Of a DNA stretch of 64,000 nt, positions 42,332 to 51,509 are shown in pieces. The notes beneath the pieces are model-generated. The model worked only from the letters and a program-made list of their open reading frames with translations, had not been told where the DNA came from and did no database searches. The translations under genes were made by a program, and so were the position numbers. This DNA is from Enemella dayhoffiae (GTDB lineage: Bacteria > Actinomycetota > Actinomycetes > Propionibacteriales > Propionibacteriaceae). How positions within the stretch are numbered: the stretch's first letter is position 1; each line of letters opens with the position of its first letter. Location: assembly GCF_002250625.1 (NCBI RefSeq), contig NZ_NMVQ01000047.1, forward strand, positions 1 to 64,000. Reading direction: 5' to 3'.

Positions 42332-43080
42332 GCCGGCACCTCCTTGTCCCTGCTGGCGCGAGGGTCGATCTGTTGGCGGATCAACTGCAGTTCCTGCTCG
42401 GTGGGCAACCGGGTCTCGGGCACCTCCTCGGCACCGAGGTCGAAGCCGGTGGCCTCGCGCAGTTCCTCCATGGTGACACCCGGATGCCTCGACACCAGCC
42501 GCATCCGCCCCTGCTCGCCGCCGAAGTCGAAGACGGCCAGGTTGGTGACGACCCGTCGCAGGTCGTGGTGGCGGGCTGCCCCGCTGCCAGCCCGACGGGC
42601 GGCATCGTTGCCCACCCCGGCCACCATGTCGACCTGCTCCACGAAAACGCGCCGCGAGTGCTTGGGCACCCAGTAGCTGCACGGATGGTTGACCGTGTTG
42701 CCGGGCAGCCCACGGACGCCGATCAGCTGCACCTTGGGCCGACGATAGTCGCCGATCACGGCGGTGTTGGCGTTTCCGAAGGCGTCGATCTGGGTCGGGA
42801 TCATCATCGCGTGCCGCTTGCCACCCCAGACGAGATCGAAGATCTGCCGGAACGGGGTCCATCCCTCCACGGTGCCCCCGGGGGAACCGAGCGGCTCCAC
42901 CCCGGCGATCAGGTGTGCCTCACCGTCGCTCATCGCAAGGTCGGGGCTGAACGTGGCGCGGGCCAACCGGGCCCCGATCGCCGGCGCGATCCCGAAGGCG
43001 CTGACCAGGATCTCGCCGTCGTCACGGAACACCTCCGCGCACGCCACGGCACACACTTCGGCGCGGGTCGGGTCACTCAT
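42328..43080 (-). CDS. ipdB: IpdB-like subunit of the COCHEA-CoA hydrolase
   Basis: 250 residues, the same length as M. tuberculosis IpdB. It has the class I CoA-transferase beta-subunit fold: 'AFGIAPAIGARLARATFSPD', 'GEAHLIAGVEPLG', 'MMIPTQIDAFGNANTAVIGD', 'VQLIGVRGLPGNTVNHPCSY' and 'RMRLVSRHPGVTMEELREAT'. With IpdA it acts not as a transferase but as a hydrolase that opens the last steroid ring of COCHEA-CoA. I start it at the ATG at 43080, eight bases inside the ipdA 3' end. Confidence 0.92.
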   Translation of the reverse strand: MSDPTRAEVCAVACAEVFRDDGEILVSAFGIAPAIGARLARATFSPDLAMSDGEAHLIAGVEPLGSPGGTVEGWTPFRQIFDLVWGGKRHAMMIPTQIDAFGNANTAVIGDYRRPKVQLIGVRGLPGNTVNHPCSYWVPKHSRRVFVEQVDMVAGVGNDAARRAGSGAARHHDLRRVVTNLAVFDFGGEQGRMRLVSRHPGVTMEELREATGFDLGAEEVPETRLPTEQELQLIRQQIDPRASRDKEVPA

Positions 43081-43894
43081 GGCCACCTCCGAGGTAGTCG
43101 CTGCTCCAACGGCTGAAGGAATCCTCGTCGACGGCGGAGTCGGCGTACGCCCGCACCGCACCCCGGTCGAGGTCGTAGTCGGGGACGCAGGAGGTGAACC
43201 CCGCCCCAGCGGGCGCCTCGACCACGCCGGTCACGTCGAGCCGGCGCACGACCAGGCTCGAGGACGGCTGACCCTGCGCCAACTCCTCGGTGGGCACGAT
43301 CCGCTCGCAGCTGACGAACGCCTGGTCCGCGGCCCGGCAGTAGAGGTCGTCGAAGTAGGGGTCGGGGCCCAGGCACTGCCCGTTGCCCGCCGCGTCGGCC
43401 CGGTTCAGGTGCACGATCGCCGCGTCCAGGTGCAGGGCGGGCATCGCCACCAGTTCGTCACCGGAGCCGTAGGGGTCGGCGACGGTACGCAGGTGTGGGT
43501 TGTGGGTGAGCACGTCCGAACCGAGCCCGGCGCGGGTCGGCAGGAAGGGCAACCGCAGGGCCGCGGCGTACAACCCCCACTGCAGCATCCCTTCGTCGTA
43601 CTCCTCCACCTCGACCGCACCCGCCTGACGGACGGCGCGGAAGTGCGGGTCGAGCGGAATGGCGTCCAACGAGACGAATCCGAACTTGAGCCGCCGGACC
43701 TTGCCCAGCCGGCACAGCAGGCCGACCTCGGGACCCCCGTAGGTGACCAGGGTGAGATCGGTGAGCGAGCTGCGCGCGATGGCGCGGACCAGCTCCATGG
43801 GCTTGCGACGCACCGCCCAGCCGCCGATTCCGATGGTCATCCCCGACCGCAATCGGGAGACCACCTCCTCGGCCGTCATCCGCTTGTCAGCCAT
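43073..43894 (-). CDS. ipdA: IpdA-like subunit of the COCHEA-CoA hydrolase
   Basis: 273 residues, CoA-transferase alpha-subunit fold: 'MTIGIGGWAVRRKPMELVRA', 'LTLVTYGGPEVGLLCRLGKV', 'FGFVSLDAIPLDPHFRAVRQ', 'VEVEEYDEGMLQWGLYAAAL' and 'SCERIVPTEELAQ'. These are diagnostic of IpdA rather than ordinary transferases. It starts the seven-gene operon ipdA-ipdB-ipdC-ipdF-FAS1-like-maoC-echA20, all with short gaps or overlaps. The start ATG at 43894 is 20 bases from an exact KstR2-type operator. Confidence 0.92.
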   Translation of the reverse strand: MADKRMTAEEVVSRLRSGMTIGIGGWAVRRKPMELVRAIARSSLTDLTLVTYGGPEVGLLCRLGKVRRLKFGFVSLDAIPLDPHFRAVRQAGAVEVEEYDEGMLQWGLYAAALRLPFLPTRAGLGSDVLTHNPHLRTVADPYGSGDELVAMPALHLDAAIVHLNRADAAGNGQCLGPDPYFDDLYCRAADQAFVSCERIVPTEELAQGQPSSSLVVRRLDVTGVVEAPAGAGFTSCVPDYDLDRGAVRAYADSAVDEDSFSRWSSDYLGGGHE

Positions 43895-43913
43895 CACGCT
43901 CCCTTTCAAGTCA

Positions 43914-43927
43914 ACCAAGCGCTTGCT
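43914..43927. promoter_or_regulatory. KstR2-type operator (exact) for the ipd operon
   Basis: ACCAAGCGCTTGCT matches AnCAAGnnCTTGnT exactly, with the extra register CAAGC-N4-GCTTG at 43916-43929. It sits 20 bases upstream of ipdA, where a bound repressor would block transcription start. Confidence 0.75.
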
Positions 43928-44085
43928 TGTCTACTCGTTCAGGGGCGCCGCCGTCAAGCCCCGGAGCCGTGCCGTGAACCCGTTCCGTCGACAGCTCTTC
44001 CGGCCGCGCGACCCACGTCGGACTCGACCCCGTAACATCCGCGAGCGGACCGTTGACGAGCGTCCCGCGAGGGCGTACCTTTCCA

Positions 44086-44099
44086 ACCAAGCATTTGCT
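44086..44099. promoter_or_regulatory. KstR2-type operator (one mismatch) for the Liv-type importer
   Basis: ACCAAGCATTTGCT fits AnCAAGnnCTTGnT with one mismatch, the same T-for-C change as at 14,101. It is 24 bases before the binding-protein ATG. With the ipdA site 159 bases away, the divergent region carries one operator per transcript. Confidence 0.68.
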
Positions 44100-44122
44100 T
44101 GTTTTTCTAGGAGGCGGGGTCA

Positions 44123-45334
44123 ATGAAGTCCATCCGAATCTTGAGCGTGGCCGCGGCGGCCGTGCTCGCGCTCAGCGCCTGCGGCGGAGCCGACAAGCCG
44201 ACCGCCACTCGCACCACACCGGCATTGACCGGTGAGCCGATCATCTTCGGCGTCCAGCAGGACAGCCACGGGCCCGCTGCGGCGTACAGCCCGATCGCCG
44301 CCAAGACGATCAAGCACGCGGCCGATCAGATCAACGAGCAGGGCGGGTTGCTGGGCCGGCCGGTCAAGGTGATCGTCGAGGAGGACGAGTCCGACCCCAC
44401 CAAGGCCCCCTCGGTTGCCCGGAAGCTGATCGACGGAGGTGCACACGTATTGTTCACCACCACCTCCTCGGCCGCCATCGTGCAGACCAAGGCGGTCGCC
44501 CAGCAGGCCAAGAAGCCCAACATGGCCGCTCTCGCGCTCACCCCGTCGCTGGTCAGCCCGCCCGATCACGACTACATGTACACGCTGGCCAATCCGCTGG
44601 CCGACTGGACCCAGGTCTATTGCGGGGCGTTCAAGGCCAAGGGCTACCAGAAGCTGGCAGTGCTCTCCGACGCCTCGGTCACCATCCAGGGCCTGCAGAA
44701 GGTGCTGATGCCCGAGTTCGCGAAGTGCATCAACGTCGTGGCCAACGAGTCCGCCCCGGTCGACACCGCGGACCTGAACGCTCAGGTGGCCAAGATCAAG
44801 GCCGCCGATCCGGATGTGGTGCTGGTCGACTCGGTGGGCGGCAACTTCGAGGTGCTGGCCCAGACCACCTTGTCGCAGCAGCTGCCGAAGGTGCAGCGGT
44901 TCTCGGTCGCCTCGATCGGCAACCAGCCCGACACCTGGAAGCTGGCCCAGCCGGGAGCCTTCAAGGGGATGGTGTTCATGGGTTCGTTGGACACGGCGAA
45001 CAACGACCGGACCAAGCAGTTGCAGAAGTTCCTGGCCGAGCGCAATGGCGAGAAGTATCAGATGACCGCCTATGACGCGCAGGCCTGGGACTCGGTGCAG
45101 ATGGTCAAGCGCGCCATCCAGAAGTCGAACTCCACCGACGGCGAGAAGATCAACCAGGCGCTGCAGAGCGGTGAACCATTGCCGTCCTCCTTCGGCGGAG
45201 CGAACTTCCAGCTCACCTTCACCAGCAGCAAGCACCTGGGATCGAACGGGCTGTGCGGGCTGGTGCTCACCGAGTTCGGCAGCAACAACAAGCCCGAAGG
45301 CCCCTGGGCCGGTTATCAGCCGCCCTGCAAGTGA
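44123..45334 (+). CDS. Liv-type solute-binding lipoprotein
   Basis: 403 residues. Lipoprotein signal with lipobox 'LALSAC' (C20). The mature part is a two-lobe periplasmic-binding-protein type 1 fold: 'PIIFGVQQDSHGPAAA', 'AADQINEQGGLLGRPVKVIV', 'VLFTTTSSAAIVQTKAVAQ', 'AADPDVVLVDSVGGNFEVLA' and 'YDAQAWDSVQMVKRAI'. Such proteins bind amino acids, but many actinobacterial copies serve aromatic or other organic acids. AGGAGG lies just upstream. The KstR2-type operator and the divergent ipd operon suggest a steroid-derived acid as ligand. Confidence 0.82.
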   Translation: MKSIRILSVAAAAVLALSACGGADKPTATRTTPALTGEPIIFGVQQDSHGPAAAYSPIAAKTIKHAADQINEQGGLLGRPVKVIVEEDESDPTKAPSVARKLIDGGAHVLFTTTSSAAIVQTKAVAQQAKKPNMAALALTPSLVSPPDHDYMYTLANPLADWTQVYCGAFKAKGYQKLAVLSDASVTIQGLQKVLMPEFAKCINVVANESAPVDTADLNAQVAKIKAADPDVVLVDSVGGNFEVLAQTTLSQQLPKVQRFSVASIGNQPDTWKLAQPGAFKGMVFMGSLDTANNDRTKQLQKFLAERNGEKYQMTAYDAQAWDSVQMVKRAIQKSNSTDGEKINQALQSGEPLPSSFGGANFQLTFTSSKHLGSNGLCGLVLTEFGSNNKPEGPWAGYQPPCK

Positions 45335-45427
45335 CCGCGTCCGGGCGGCGGCGCACCCCGCCGCCCGGGCGTACCGTCGACCCAACCGACCCGGACTGAC
45401 CCCACCGACCCACGAAGGAGTGAGTGG

Positions 45428-46303
45428 ATGACCGATCCACAGCTGTGGTTCTCCGCAATCGAGATCGGTTGCTTCTTCGGGCTGATGGCGCTGGCGTTCC
45501 TGCTGATCCTGGTCGGCTCGGGGTTCTTCAACTTCGCGCTGGGCCCGTTGGCCATGGTGGGGGGGCTCGGCACCTCGTGGCTCAGCCTGCAGTTGGAGCT
45601 GCCGTTGCCGGTCGCGGTGCTGATCTCGCTGGGGGTCGTGGTGCTCCTTTCCGCGGCCATGGAGGTGCTCGTGGTGCGGCCGATCCAGCAGCGATCAGGC
45701 AGCGGCGAGCTGCCGGCGCTGGTCGCCGTGGCCGCGTTGATCTTCGCCGTGCAGCAGGGTGCCGGACTCGTCTTCGGCCGCTCTCCCCTGCCGGGTCAGC
45801 GATTCAGCGATGCCGACCCGCTCGAGATCGGCGAGGCCATCCTCCCGGTGAGCGCCATCATCCTGGTCGTGACCACGTTCGTCCTCTTCGCGGCGGTCAC
45901 CGCGTGGATGCGGTTCACCAGCACCGGTCGGCTGCTGCGGGCCGTCGGCGACAACAAGGACGCCGCCGCCGTTCTGGGCCTGCCGGTACGCCGGATCCGG
46001 CTGATCGCCTTCATCCTGGGCGGACTGATCGCCGGGGTCGCGGGCCTGCTCTATTCGAGCAAGTCCGGGGTCAGCTTCGGGATGGGCCTGTCCTGGACGC
46101 TGACCGGGTTCCTGGCCCTGGTGATTGGCGGCACCGGTCGGATGTGGGCACCGCTGGTGGGGGGGTTGATCCTCGGGGTGGTGCAGGTGTTCACCCCGTT
46201 CTATCTCTCCCTGATCGGGCCGCAGACAGTGATCCTGGTGCTGGGGTTGATCTTCTTCGCCTTCAAGCCCGAAGGACTGTTCACGAGGAAGGTTCGCGCA
46301 TGA
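45428..46303 (+). CDS. livH: Liv-type ABC permease (LivH-like)
   Basis: 291 residues with about eight hydrophobic segments. Typical LivH-type blocks are 'FFGLMALAFLLILVGSGFFN' near the start, 'FTSTGRLLRAVGDNKDAAAV' (the EAA-like cytoplasmic loop contacting the ATPases) and 'LTGFLALVIGGTGRMWAPLV'. Preceded by AAGGAG. It overlaps the LivM-like gene by four bases and forms the membrane pore with it. Confidence 0.85.
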   Translation: MTDPQLWFSAIEIGCFFGLMALAFLLILVGSGFFNFALGPLAMVGGLGTSWLSLQLELPLPVAVLISLGVVVLLSAAMEVLVVRPIQQRSGSGELPALVAVAALIFAVQQGAGLVFGRSPLPGQRFSDADPLEIGEAILPVSAIILVVTTFVLFAAVTAWMRFTSTGRLLRAVGDNKDAAAVLGLPVRRIRLIAFILGGLIAGVAGLLYSSKSGVSFGMGLSWTLTGFLALVIGGTGRMWAPLVGGLILGVVQVFTPFYLSLIGPQTVILVLGLIFFAFKPEGLFTRKVRA

Positions 46304-47310
46304 GCACCGCCACGACCAGCACGGCGGGTGGGCGCACCGGGTGGCGCCCCAACCGCGCCGCGGACATCTGGCCCCCACTGGTGGGCGCGGCCGTGATCGT
46401 GGCCCTGATGGTGTGGACCGGCGGCTCCAGCTATCGCCAGGATCTGATCCAGTTGGCCTGCACCTACGCGCTGATCGCCCTGGGGATGTACGTGCCGATC
46501 CTGGCCGGATCGCTGTCCATGGCCTATTCCGCCTTCGCCGCGATCGGTGGCTTCGCCGTGGCCTTGGTCTCGCGGCACACCGGAATCGGACTCTGGCTGG
46601 GATGGATCGCCGGTGCGGCCATCTCCGCGGTGATCGCGGTCATCCTGGCGTTGGCTACCCGCCGACTCTCCGGATTCTTTCTGGCCGCGGTGACGCTGCT
46701 GTTCGGTACCGCCTTCGAGTACTGGCTGGGTGTGGCCGAGCCGATCACCGGTGGGGCCATGGGCATCGGCGGGATCCGGGAACTCACCGCCTTCGGCACC
46801 CCGGTGCCCCGATCGGTCCAACTGCTGCTGGCGATGATCTTCGTCTGGGCACTGACGGTGCTGATCGACCGGCTCCGGCGCAGCTCCTGGGGAGTTGCGG
46901 TGCGGGCAATCGACCACCAGCCGCTCTCGGTCGAGGCCTCCGGCGTACGCACCGCCGATCTGACCACCGTGGCGCTGGCCTTCGGGGCCGCGGTTTCCAG
47001 CTTCGGCGGGGCCCTGTTCGCGTCCTTCGTGCGCGGCATCACCCCCGAGACGTTCACCTTGCACGTGGTCTTCCTGGCGCTGTTCATGCCGCTGCTCGGT
47101 GGCCGGGGCACCGCTTGGGGTGCGGTCCTCGGGGCGCTGTTGGTGGTGGAGATCACCGTGAACTTTGACGCGATCAAGGCCAGCGGCTCCCTGCTGCTCG
47201 CGCTGGCCGTGCTCGTGGTGATGCTGGTCGCCCCCTCCGGCATCCTCGGCTGGCTGAACGGCCTGCGGCTGCGGCTGACCGGCGGCCGGAAGGAGGCCCC
47301 GGATGAGTGA
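46300..47310 (+). CDS. livM: Liv-type ABC permease (LivM-like)
   Basis: 336 residues, about eight to ten hydrophobic segments after a basic N-terminus. LivM features include 'YALIALGMYVPILAGSLSMA', 'SSWGVAVRAIDHQPLSVEAS' (coupling loop) and 'FGAAVSSFGGALFASFVRGI'. The ATG at 46300 overlaps the livH stop (ATGA), and the 3' end overlaps the livG-like start by eight bases. Confidence 0.85.
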   Translation: MSTATTSTAGGRTGWRPNRAADIWPPLVGAAVIVALMVWTGGSSYRQDLIQLACTYALIALGMYVPILAGSLSMAYSAFAAIGGFAVALVSRHTGIGLWLGWIAGAAISAVIAVILALATRRLSGFFLAAVTLLFGTAFEYWLGVAEPITGGAMGIGGIRELTAFGTPVPRSVQLLLAMIFVWALTVLIDRLRRSSWGVAVRAIDHQPLSVEASGVRTADLTTVALAFGAAVSSFGGALFASFVRGITPETFTLHVVFLALFMPLLGGRGTAWGAVLGALLVVEITVNFDAIKASGSLLLALAVLVVMLVAPSGILGWLNGLRLRLTGGRKEAPDE

Positions 47311-48076
47311 GTCCGAACCCCTGCTGGTGGGCCGCGGCCTGACCAAGCACTACGGCGGCGTGGTCGCCCTCAGCGAGGTCGACCTGCATGTGGACGCCGG
47401 GGAGATCCTGGGCCTGGTCGGCCCCAACGGTGCCGGCAAGACGACCCTGGTCGACCTGGTCACCGGTGCCCAACCCGCCACCGCGGGAAGTCTCACCCTG
47501 CAGGGCAGACCGCTGTCCGGTGGTGCCGCCCGCCGAGCCCGGGCCGGGCTCGCCCGAACCTTTCAGCACCCGCTGGTTCCCGACGAGCTGACGGTGGTCG
47601 AGGCGATCACCGCCGGGGTGTCGGCACGCCGGCTGCACACGCCGTGGTCGATGGTGCTCGAGTTGCTGCGCGGCATGGTGACAGGCCCGGACCGCGACTT
47701 CCAGCGCGCCGCGGCGCTTGCCGCGGAAACCGGAATCACCGGCCTGGACCGGCACTGCTCCGATCTCAGCCTCGGCGAACAGCGGCTGCTGGAGGTGGTC
47801 CGGGCGCTGGCCCAGGACCCGCAGGTGATGCTGCTCGACGAACCGTTCGCGGGGGCCGACCCGGGCGGGATCGCCGGCATCATCGACGCCATCCGGCAGG
47901 TGCAGCAGCGCGGCCACGGGGTGATCCTGGTCGATCACAACGTGGACCTGATCGCCGATCTGGCGGATCGGGTGATGCTGCTCAGCGAGGGCCGGGTCGT
48001 GTTCGACGGCAGCCCCGCCGCCTGCCTGTCGAGCGCGGAGATGAAGCGCGTCTATTTCGGGGGCGATGATGACTGA
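47303..48076 (+). CDS. livG: Liv-type ABC ATPase (LivG-like)
   Basis: 257 residues. Walker A 'GPNGAGKTT' (40-48), 'RTFQHPLVPDELTVVEAI' (Q-loop region of the LivG type), signature 'LSLGEQRLLEVVRAL', Walker B 'VMLLDEPFAG' and H-loop 'ILVDHNVDLI' are intact. One of two ATPases energising import through LivHM. Confidence 0.87.
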   Translation: MSESEPLLVGRGLTKHYGGVVALSEVDLHVDAGEILGLVGPNGAGKTTLVDLVTGAQPATAGSLTLQGRPLSGGAARRARAGLARTFQHPLVPDELTVVEAITAGVSARRLHTPWSMVLELLRGMVTGPDRDFQRAAALAAETGITGLDRHCSDLSLGEQRLLEVVRALAQDPQVMLLDEPFAGADPGGIAGIIDAIRQVQQRGHGVILVDHNVDLIADLADRVMLLSEGRVVFDGSPAACLSSAEMKRVYFGGDDD

Positions 48077-48824
48077 GGGCACGGGCGGACTGACCGTCTC
48101 CGGCCTGGGGGTCCGCTACGGGCGGGCGACGGCACTCGCCTCGGTGGATCTGGTGGCCCCCGCGGGCGCGGTGACCGCCGTCATCGGGCCGAACGGGGCC
48201 GGGAAGTCGAGTCTGGCGCTGGGTCTCTACGGGTCGATCCCGGCCAGTGGCACCGTGACCCTGGGGGGCCGGGAGTTGTCCGGACGCCCGGCCCTGGCCC
48301 GCGCCCGGGCCGGGATGGCGCTGGTCCCACAGGGCCGCCAGCTCTTCCCCAGGATGACCGTGCGGGAGAACATCGAGGTGATGGCGAGCCTGCTCAAGAT
48401 CCCCCGGGCCGAGGTCGACAGCGCACTGGACCGCTTCCCCATCCTCCGCGAGCGCATCTCCTCCTATGCCGGCGTGCTGTCCGGCGGTGAACAGCAGATG
48501 CTGGTGGTCACCCGGGCGTTGATGGCTCGCCCGCGCGCCATCGTGCTCGACGAGATGATGACCGGCCTGGCACCGCGGATCGTTGCCGAGTTGCGCCAGA
48601 CGGTAGCCGGACTGGCCGCCGATGGCGTGGCGGTCCTGGTCACCGACCCGTCCCTGGCCGGACTGCGTGCAGTGGTGGACCGCGGATACGTCCTGGTCCG
48701 CGGTCGCGTGGTCGCCGAGGCCGAGGACGCTGAGACCCTGGATCGGGCGTACCAACGGGCGATGGGCGTCATTGTCGATGAGATCGAGCACGGCATCGAG
48801 GAGGAGGATTCCCAGCATGGTTGA
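48066..48824 (+). CDS. livF: Liv-type ABC ATPase (LivF-like)
   Basis: 252 residues. Walker A 'GPNGAGKSS' (41-49), 'LVPQGRQLFPRMTVRENIEV' (LivF-specific region), signature 'LSGGEQQMLVVTRAL' and Walker B 'AIVLDEMMTGLAP'. The switch-region sequence after Walker B is 'VAVLVTDPSLAGL', where LivF proteins usually read like 'LLVEQN', so this subunit departs from the norm. Starts within the livG 3' end; MM at the start makes 48066 or 48069 possible. Overlaps the next ligase gene by eight bases, so importer and ligase are co-expressed. Confidence 0.83.
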   Translation: MMTEGTGGLTVSGLGVRYGRATALASVDLVAPAGAVTAVIGPNGAGKSSLALGLYGSIPASGTVTLGGRELSGRPALARARAGMALVPQGRQLFPRMTVRENIEVMASLLKIPRAEVDSALDRFPILRERISSYAGVLSGGEQQMLVVTRALMARPRAIVLDEMMTGLAPRIVAELRQTVAGLAADGVAVLVTDPSLAGLRAVVDRGYVLVRGRVVAEAEDAETLDRAYQRAMGVIVDEIEHGIEEEDSQHG

Positions 48825-50457
48825 GGATCCACTAGCAGACCTGCCCGTGGTCGATCCCGCGACCGCTGCGGAATACCACCGAGCCGGCTGGTGGGGTGAC
48901 CGGTCGCTGCCCGAACTGGTGGCCGACCGGGCCCGCAGCATTCCCGAGGAAACGGCGGTCGCGGGTGACGGCATCCGGTGGACCTGGGCCGACCTGGACC
49001 GGCAGACCGACGCGATGACAGTACGCCTGGCCGGCCTAGGACTTCCGGCCGGTGCCCGGGTCGCCGTGCTGCTGCCCGATGGCCCCACCGTGCACGCCGC
49101 GCTGCTCGGTTGCGCCCGCGCCGGGTTGGTCGCCGTCGGCATCGGGGCGCGCAGCGGCGACGCCGAGATCGCCCACCTGGCCAGGCACACCCGGGCACGG
49201 GCCCTGCTCACCCAGACCAGCCATCGCGGTCGCCGGGCCGAAGAGCTGTTATCCGCCCTGACCGAGCGGGGCGTACCGGCGCTGCCGCTGCTGCTGGCCG
49301 ATCAGGTGACACCCTCGGACACCGTCTCGACCACCACCAATCCGCCGCGCGGGGTGGACGAGGTGTCCATCCTCAACTCCACCTCCGGAACCACCGGACT
49401 GCCGAAGTGCGTGACCCAGTTCGACAACCGCTGGCTGCACTTCTGTGATCTGGCGATCGCCGCGGGACGGCTCAACTCCCAGGATCGGGTGCTGGCGGCC
49501 GTGCCGACGCCCTACGGGTTCGGGTTGTGGACCTCGCACTACCTGGGTCCCCGACTGGGGGTGCCCACCCACCGGATGGCCCGATTCGACGCCACCGAGG
49601 CGCTCCGCCTGATCGAGCGCGAACGGATCACCGTGCTGGCCTGCGTGACCACCCAGTTCCGGATGATGCTGGCCAGTCCAGAGCTGGCGGCGGTGGACCT
49701 GAGCAGCCTGCGGGTGATGTTCACCGGTGGTGAGGCGATTCCGTTCGAGCGTGCCCGGGAGTTCGAGGAGCGCACCGGCTCGGCCCTGCTGCAGTTCTTC
49801 GGCTCCAACGAGACCGGTGCGCTGGCGTACTCGAGCGTCGACGACCCACCCGAGGTCCGACTGCGCACGGGCGGGCGGTTGATCCCGCACATGCGACCAC
49901 GCCTCTATGACCCCGACACCGGGGAACAGACGACCGAGCAGGGGCAACCGGGATGCCGCGGTCCCCTCACCTCGCTGGGCTACTTCGCCGATCAGGCAGC
50001 GAATTCCGAGCTCTTCACCCGCGACGGCTGGATGCTGATGGGTGACCTGGTCGAGTTCGCCCCCGCCCCCGGTGGCGCGGACACGCTGCGCCTGATCGGG
50101 CGGACCAGCGACATCATCATCCGCGGCGGCAAGAACATCTCCGCGGCCGAGGTGGAGGCCAAGGTGGAGACCCATCCCGAGGTGGTGCTCGCCGCCGTGG
50201 TGCCGGTGCCCGACGACGTGTTCGGGGAGCGGGTCTGCGCCGTGCTCACCACCACCGGTCGAGAGCTCGGCGTCGACGACGTCGCCGCCCACCTCACCCG
50301 GCGTGGGGTCAGCCGCGAATGGTTCCCCGAGCGGGTGCTGGTGGTGGCTGAGTTGCCGCGCAACGCCGGCGGCAAGATCGCCAAGGGCGAGGTCCGCCGA
50401 ATCGCCCGGGAGTTCTTTGCCGAGCAGCAATCCCCGGCCGCTGCGGACCCGCGATGA
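48817..50457 (+). CDS. AMP-forming acyl-CoA ligase coupled to the Liv importer
   Basis: 546 residues from the ATG at 48817. P-loop 'NSTSGTTGLPKCVTQF', 'VMFTGGEAIPFERAREFEER', 'FFGSNETGALAYSS', hinge 'GRTSDIIIRGGKNISAAEVE' and C-terminal lysine 'LPRNAGGKIAKGEVRR' are intact, so it should be active. Its position as the sixth gene of the Liv-type operon suggests that it thioesterifies the imported acid, trapping it in the cell (vectorial acylation). Substrate unknown. Confidence 0.77.
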   Translation: MVEDPLADLPVVDPATAAEYHRAGWWGDRSLPELVADRARSIPEETAVAGDGIRWTWADLDRQTDAMTVRLAGLGLPAGARVAVLLPDGPTVHAALLGCARAGLVAVGIGARSGDAEIAHLARHTRARALLTQTSHRGRRAEELLSALTERGVPALPLLLADQVTPSDTVSTTTNPPRGVDEVSILNSTSGTTGLPKCVTQFDNRWLHFCDLAIAAGRLNSQDRVLAAVPTPYGFGLWTSHYLGPRLGVPTHRMARFDATEALRLIERERITVLACVTTQFRMMLASPELAAVDLSSLRVMFTGGEAIPFERAREFEERTGSALLQFFGSNETGALAYSSVDDPPEVRLRTGGRLIPHMRPRLYDPDTGEQTTEQGQPGCRGPLTSLGYFADQAANSELFTRDGWMLMGDLVEFAPAPGGADTLRLIGRTSDIIIRGGKNISAAEVEAKVETHPEVVLAAVVPVPDDVFGERVCAVLTTTGRELGVDDVAAHLTRRGVSREWFPERVLVVAELPRNAGGKIAKGEVRRIAREFFAEQQSPAAADPR

Positions 50458-51509
50458 GCAACCGGGGCGGAGAGTCGGTCTCCGCACTGTTCCCGGTCCA
50501 GGGCGAGGCCTGGTCCCGCCGCGAGGCGCCCCCGGTAACGGAGGTGGCCGATCGGATCTGGGCCGCCCCGATCCCCGTGCCGGGGCAGGGAATTCGCTTC
50601 GTCTACAGCTATCTGATCGCCGACGGCTCCGGCGGGATGACCGTGGTCGACCCGGGCTGGAACTCCACCGAGGCACGAGCCGCGCTCGGCGCCGCGGTGG
50701 CCCGCACCGGCCACCGGATCGACGACGTGGACACGTTGCTGGTCACCCACGCCCACCCCGACCATCTCGGGATGGCCGGTGACCTGGCCCGTGAGACCGG
50801 CGCGCAGGTATTCCTGCACGACGCCGACTGCCTGCTGCTGCCGGAGGTCCGTGGCGACCTCGATTACGTGTCCCTCGACCGCTGGCTGCGTGAGCACGGT
50901 CAACCGCTCGACCCGGACCCCGGAACCGCCATGGACGGTGTCGTCTTCGCGGACATGGAGCGACCGAGCCACCGCCTGCACGACGGACAGGAGTTCCGGG
51001 TCGGCGACCGGCGACTGCGCGTGCTGCACACCCCGGGACACACCCCCGGGCACGCCTGCTTCGTCGTCGAGGACGAACACCTGGTGCTGACCGGAGACCA
51101 CCTGCTGCCGCGGATCAGCCCGAACGTGTCCGGCTTTCCCCGGTCCGGACCCGATCCCCTAGGCCGATTTCTGGACTCGCTGGGTCTGATCGCTCGGCTC
51201 GACCCGGCGGTCGCCCTGCCCTCGCACGAGTACGCCTTCGCCGACCTGGGTGAACGGGTGGCCCAGGTCGAGCGCCATCACACGGCCCGGTTGGCCGAGA
51301 TCTGTGACCGGTTGGCGGACACCCCGGGGATGAACGCCGACGAGTTGAGCCAGCGGTTGACCTGGTCCAGGCCGTGGTCAGAGATCAGGCCGGCCATGCG
51401 TCGAGCCGCGCTGGCGGAGACCCTGGCGCACCTGCTGCGACTGGTCGAGCTCGGTCAGGTGCGGGCCTGGACCCGCCGCGAGGTGCGGGTCTGGTCACTG
51501 GCCCGCTGA
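50454..51509 (+). CDS. Metallo-beta-lactamase-fold hydrolase
   Basis: 351 residues. Metal motif 'VTHAHPDHLG' near residue 103, later ligands in 'LHTPGHTPGHACFVV', 'VLTGDHLLPR' and 'ALPSHEY', so both metal sites look complete. A helical C-terminal domain of about 70 residues ('MNADELSQRLTW' onwards) is like that in glyoxalase II-related and LACTB2-like hydrolases. Coupled to the ligase by ATGA overlap, it may remove stalled or non-productive CoA esters or hydrolyse a lactone; this is inference. Its end overlaps the converging SDR gene by 15 bases. Confidence 0.72.
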   Translation: MSNRGGESVSALFPVQGEAWSRREAPPVTEVADRIWAAPIPVPGQGIRFVYSYLIADGSGGMTVVDPGWNSTEARAALGAAVARTGHRIDDVDTLLVTHAHPDHLGMAGDLARETGAQVFLHDADCLLLPEVRGDLDYVSLDRWLREHGQPLDPDPGTAMDGVVFADMERPSHRLHDGQEFRVGDRRLRVLHTPGHTPGHACFVVEDEHLVLTGDHLLPRISPNVSGFPRSGPDPLGRFLDSLGLIARLDPAVALPSHEYAFADLGERVAQVERHHTARLAEICDRLADTPGMNADELSQRLTWSRPWSEIRPAMRRAALAETLAHLLRLVELGQVRAWTRREVRVWSLAR

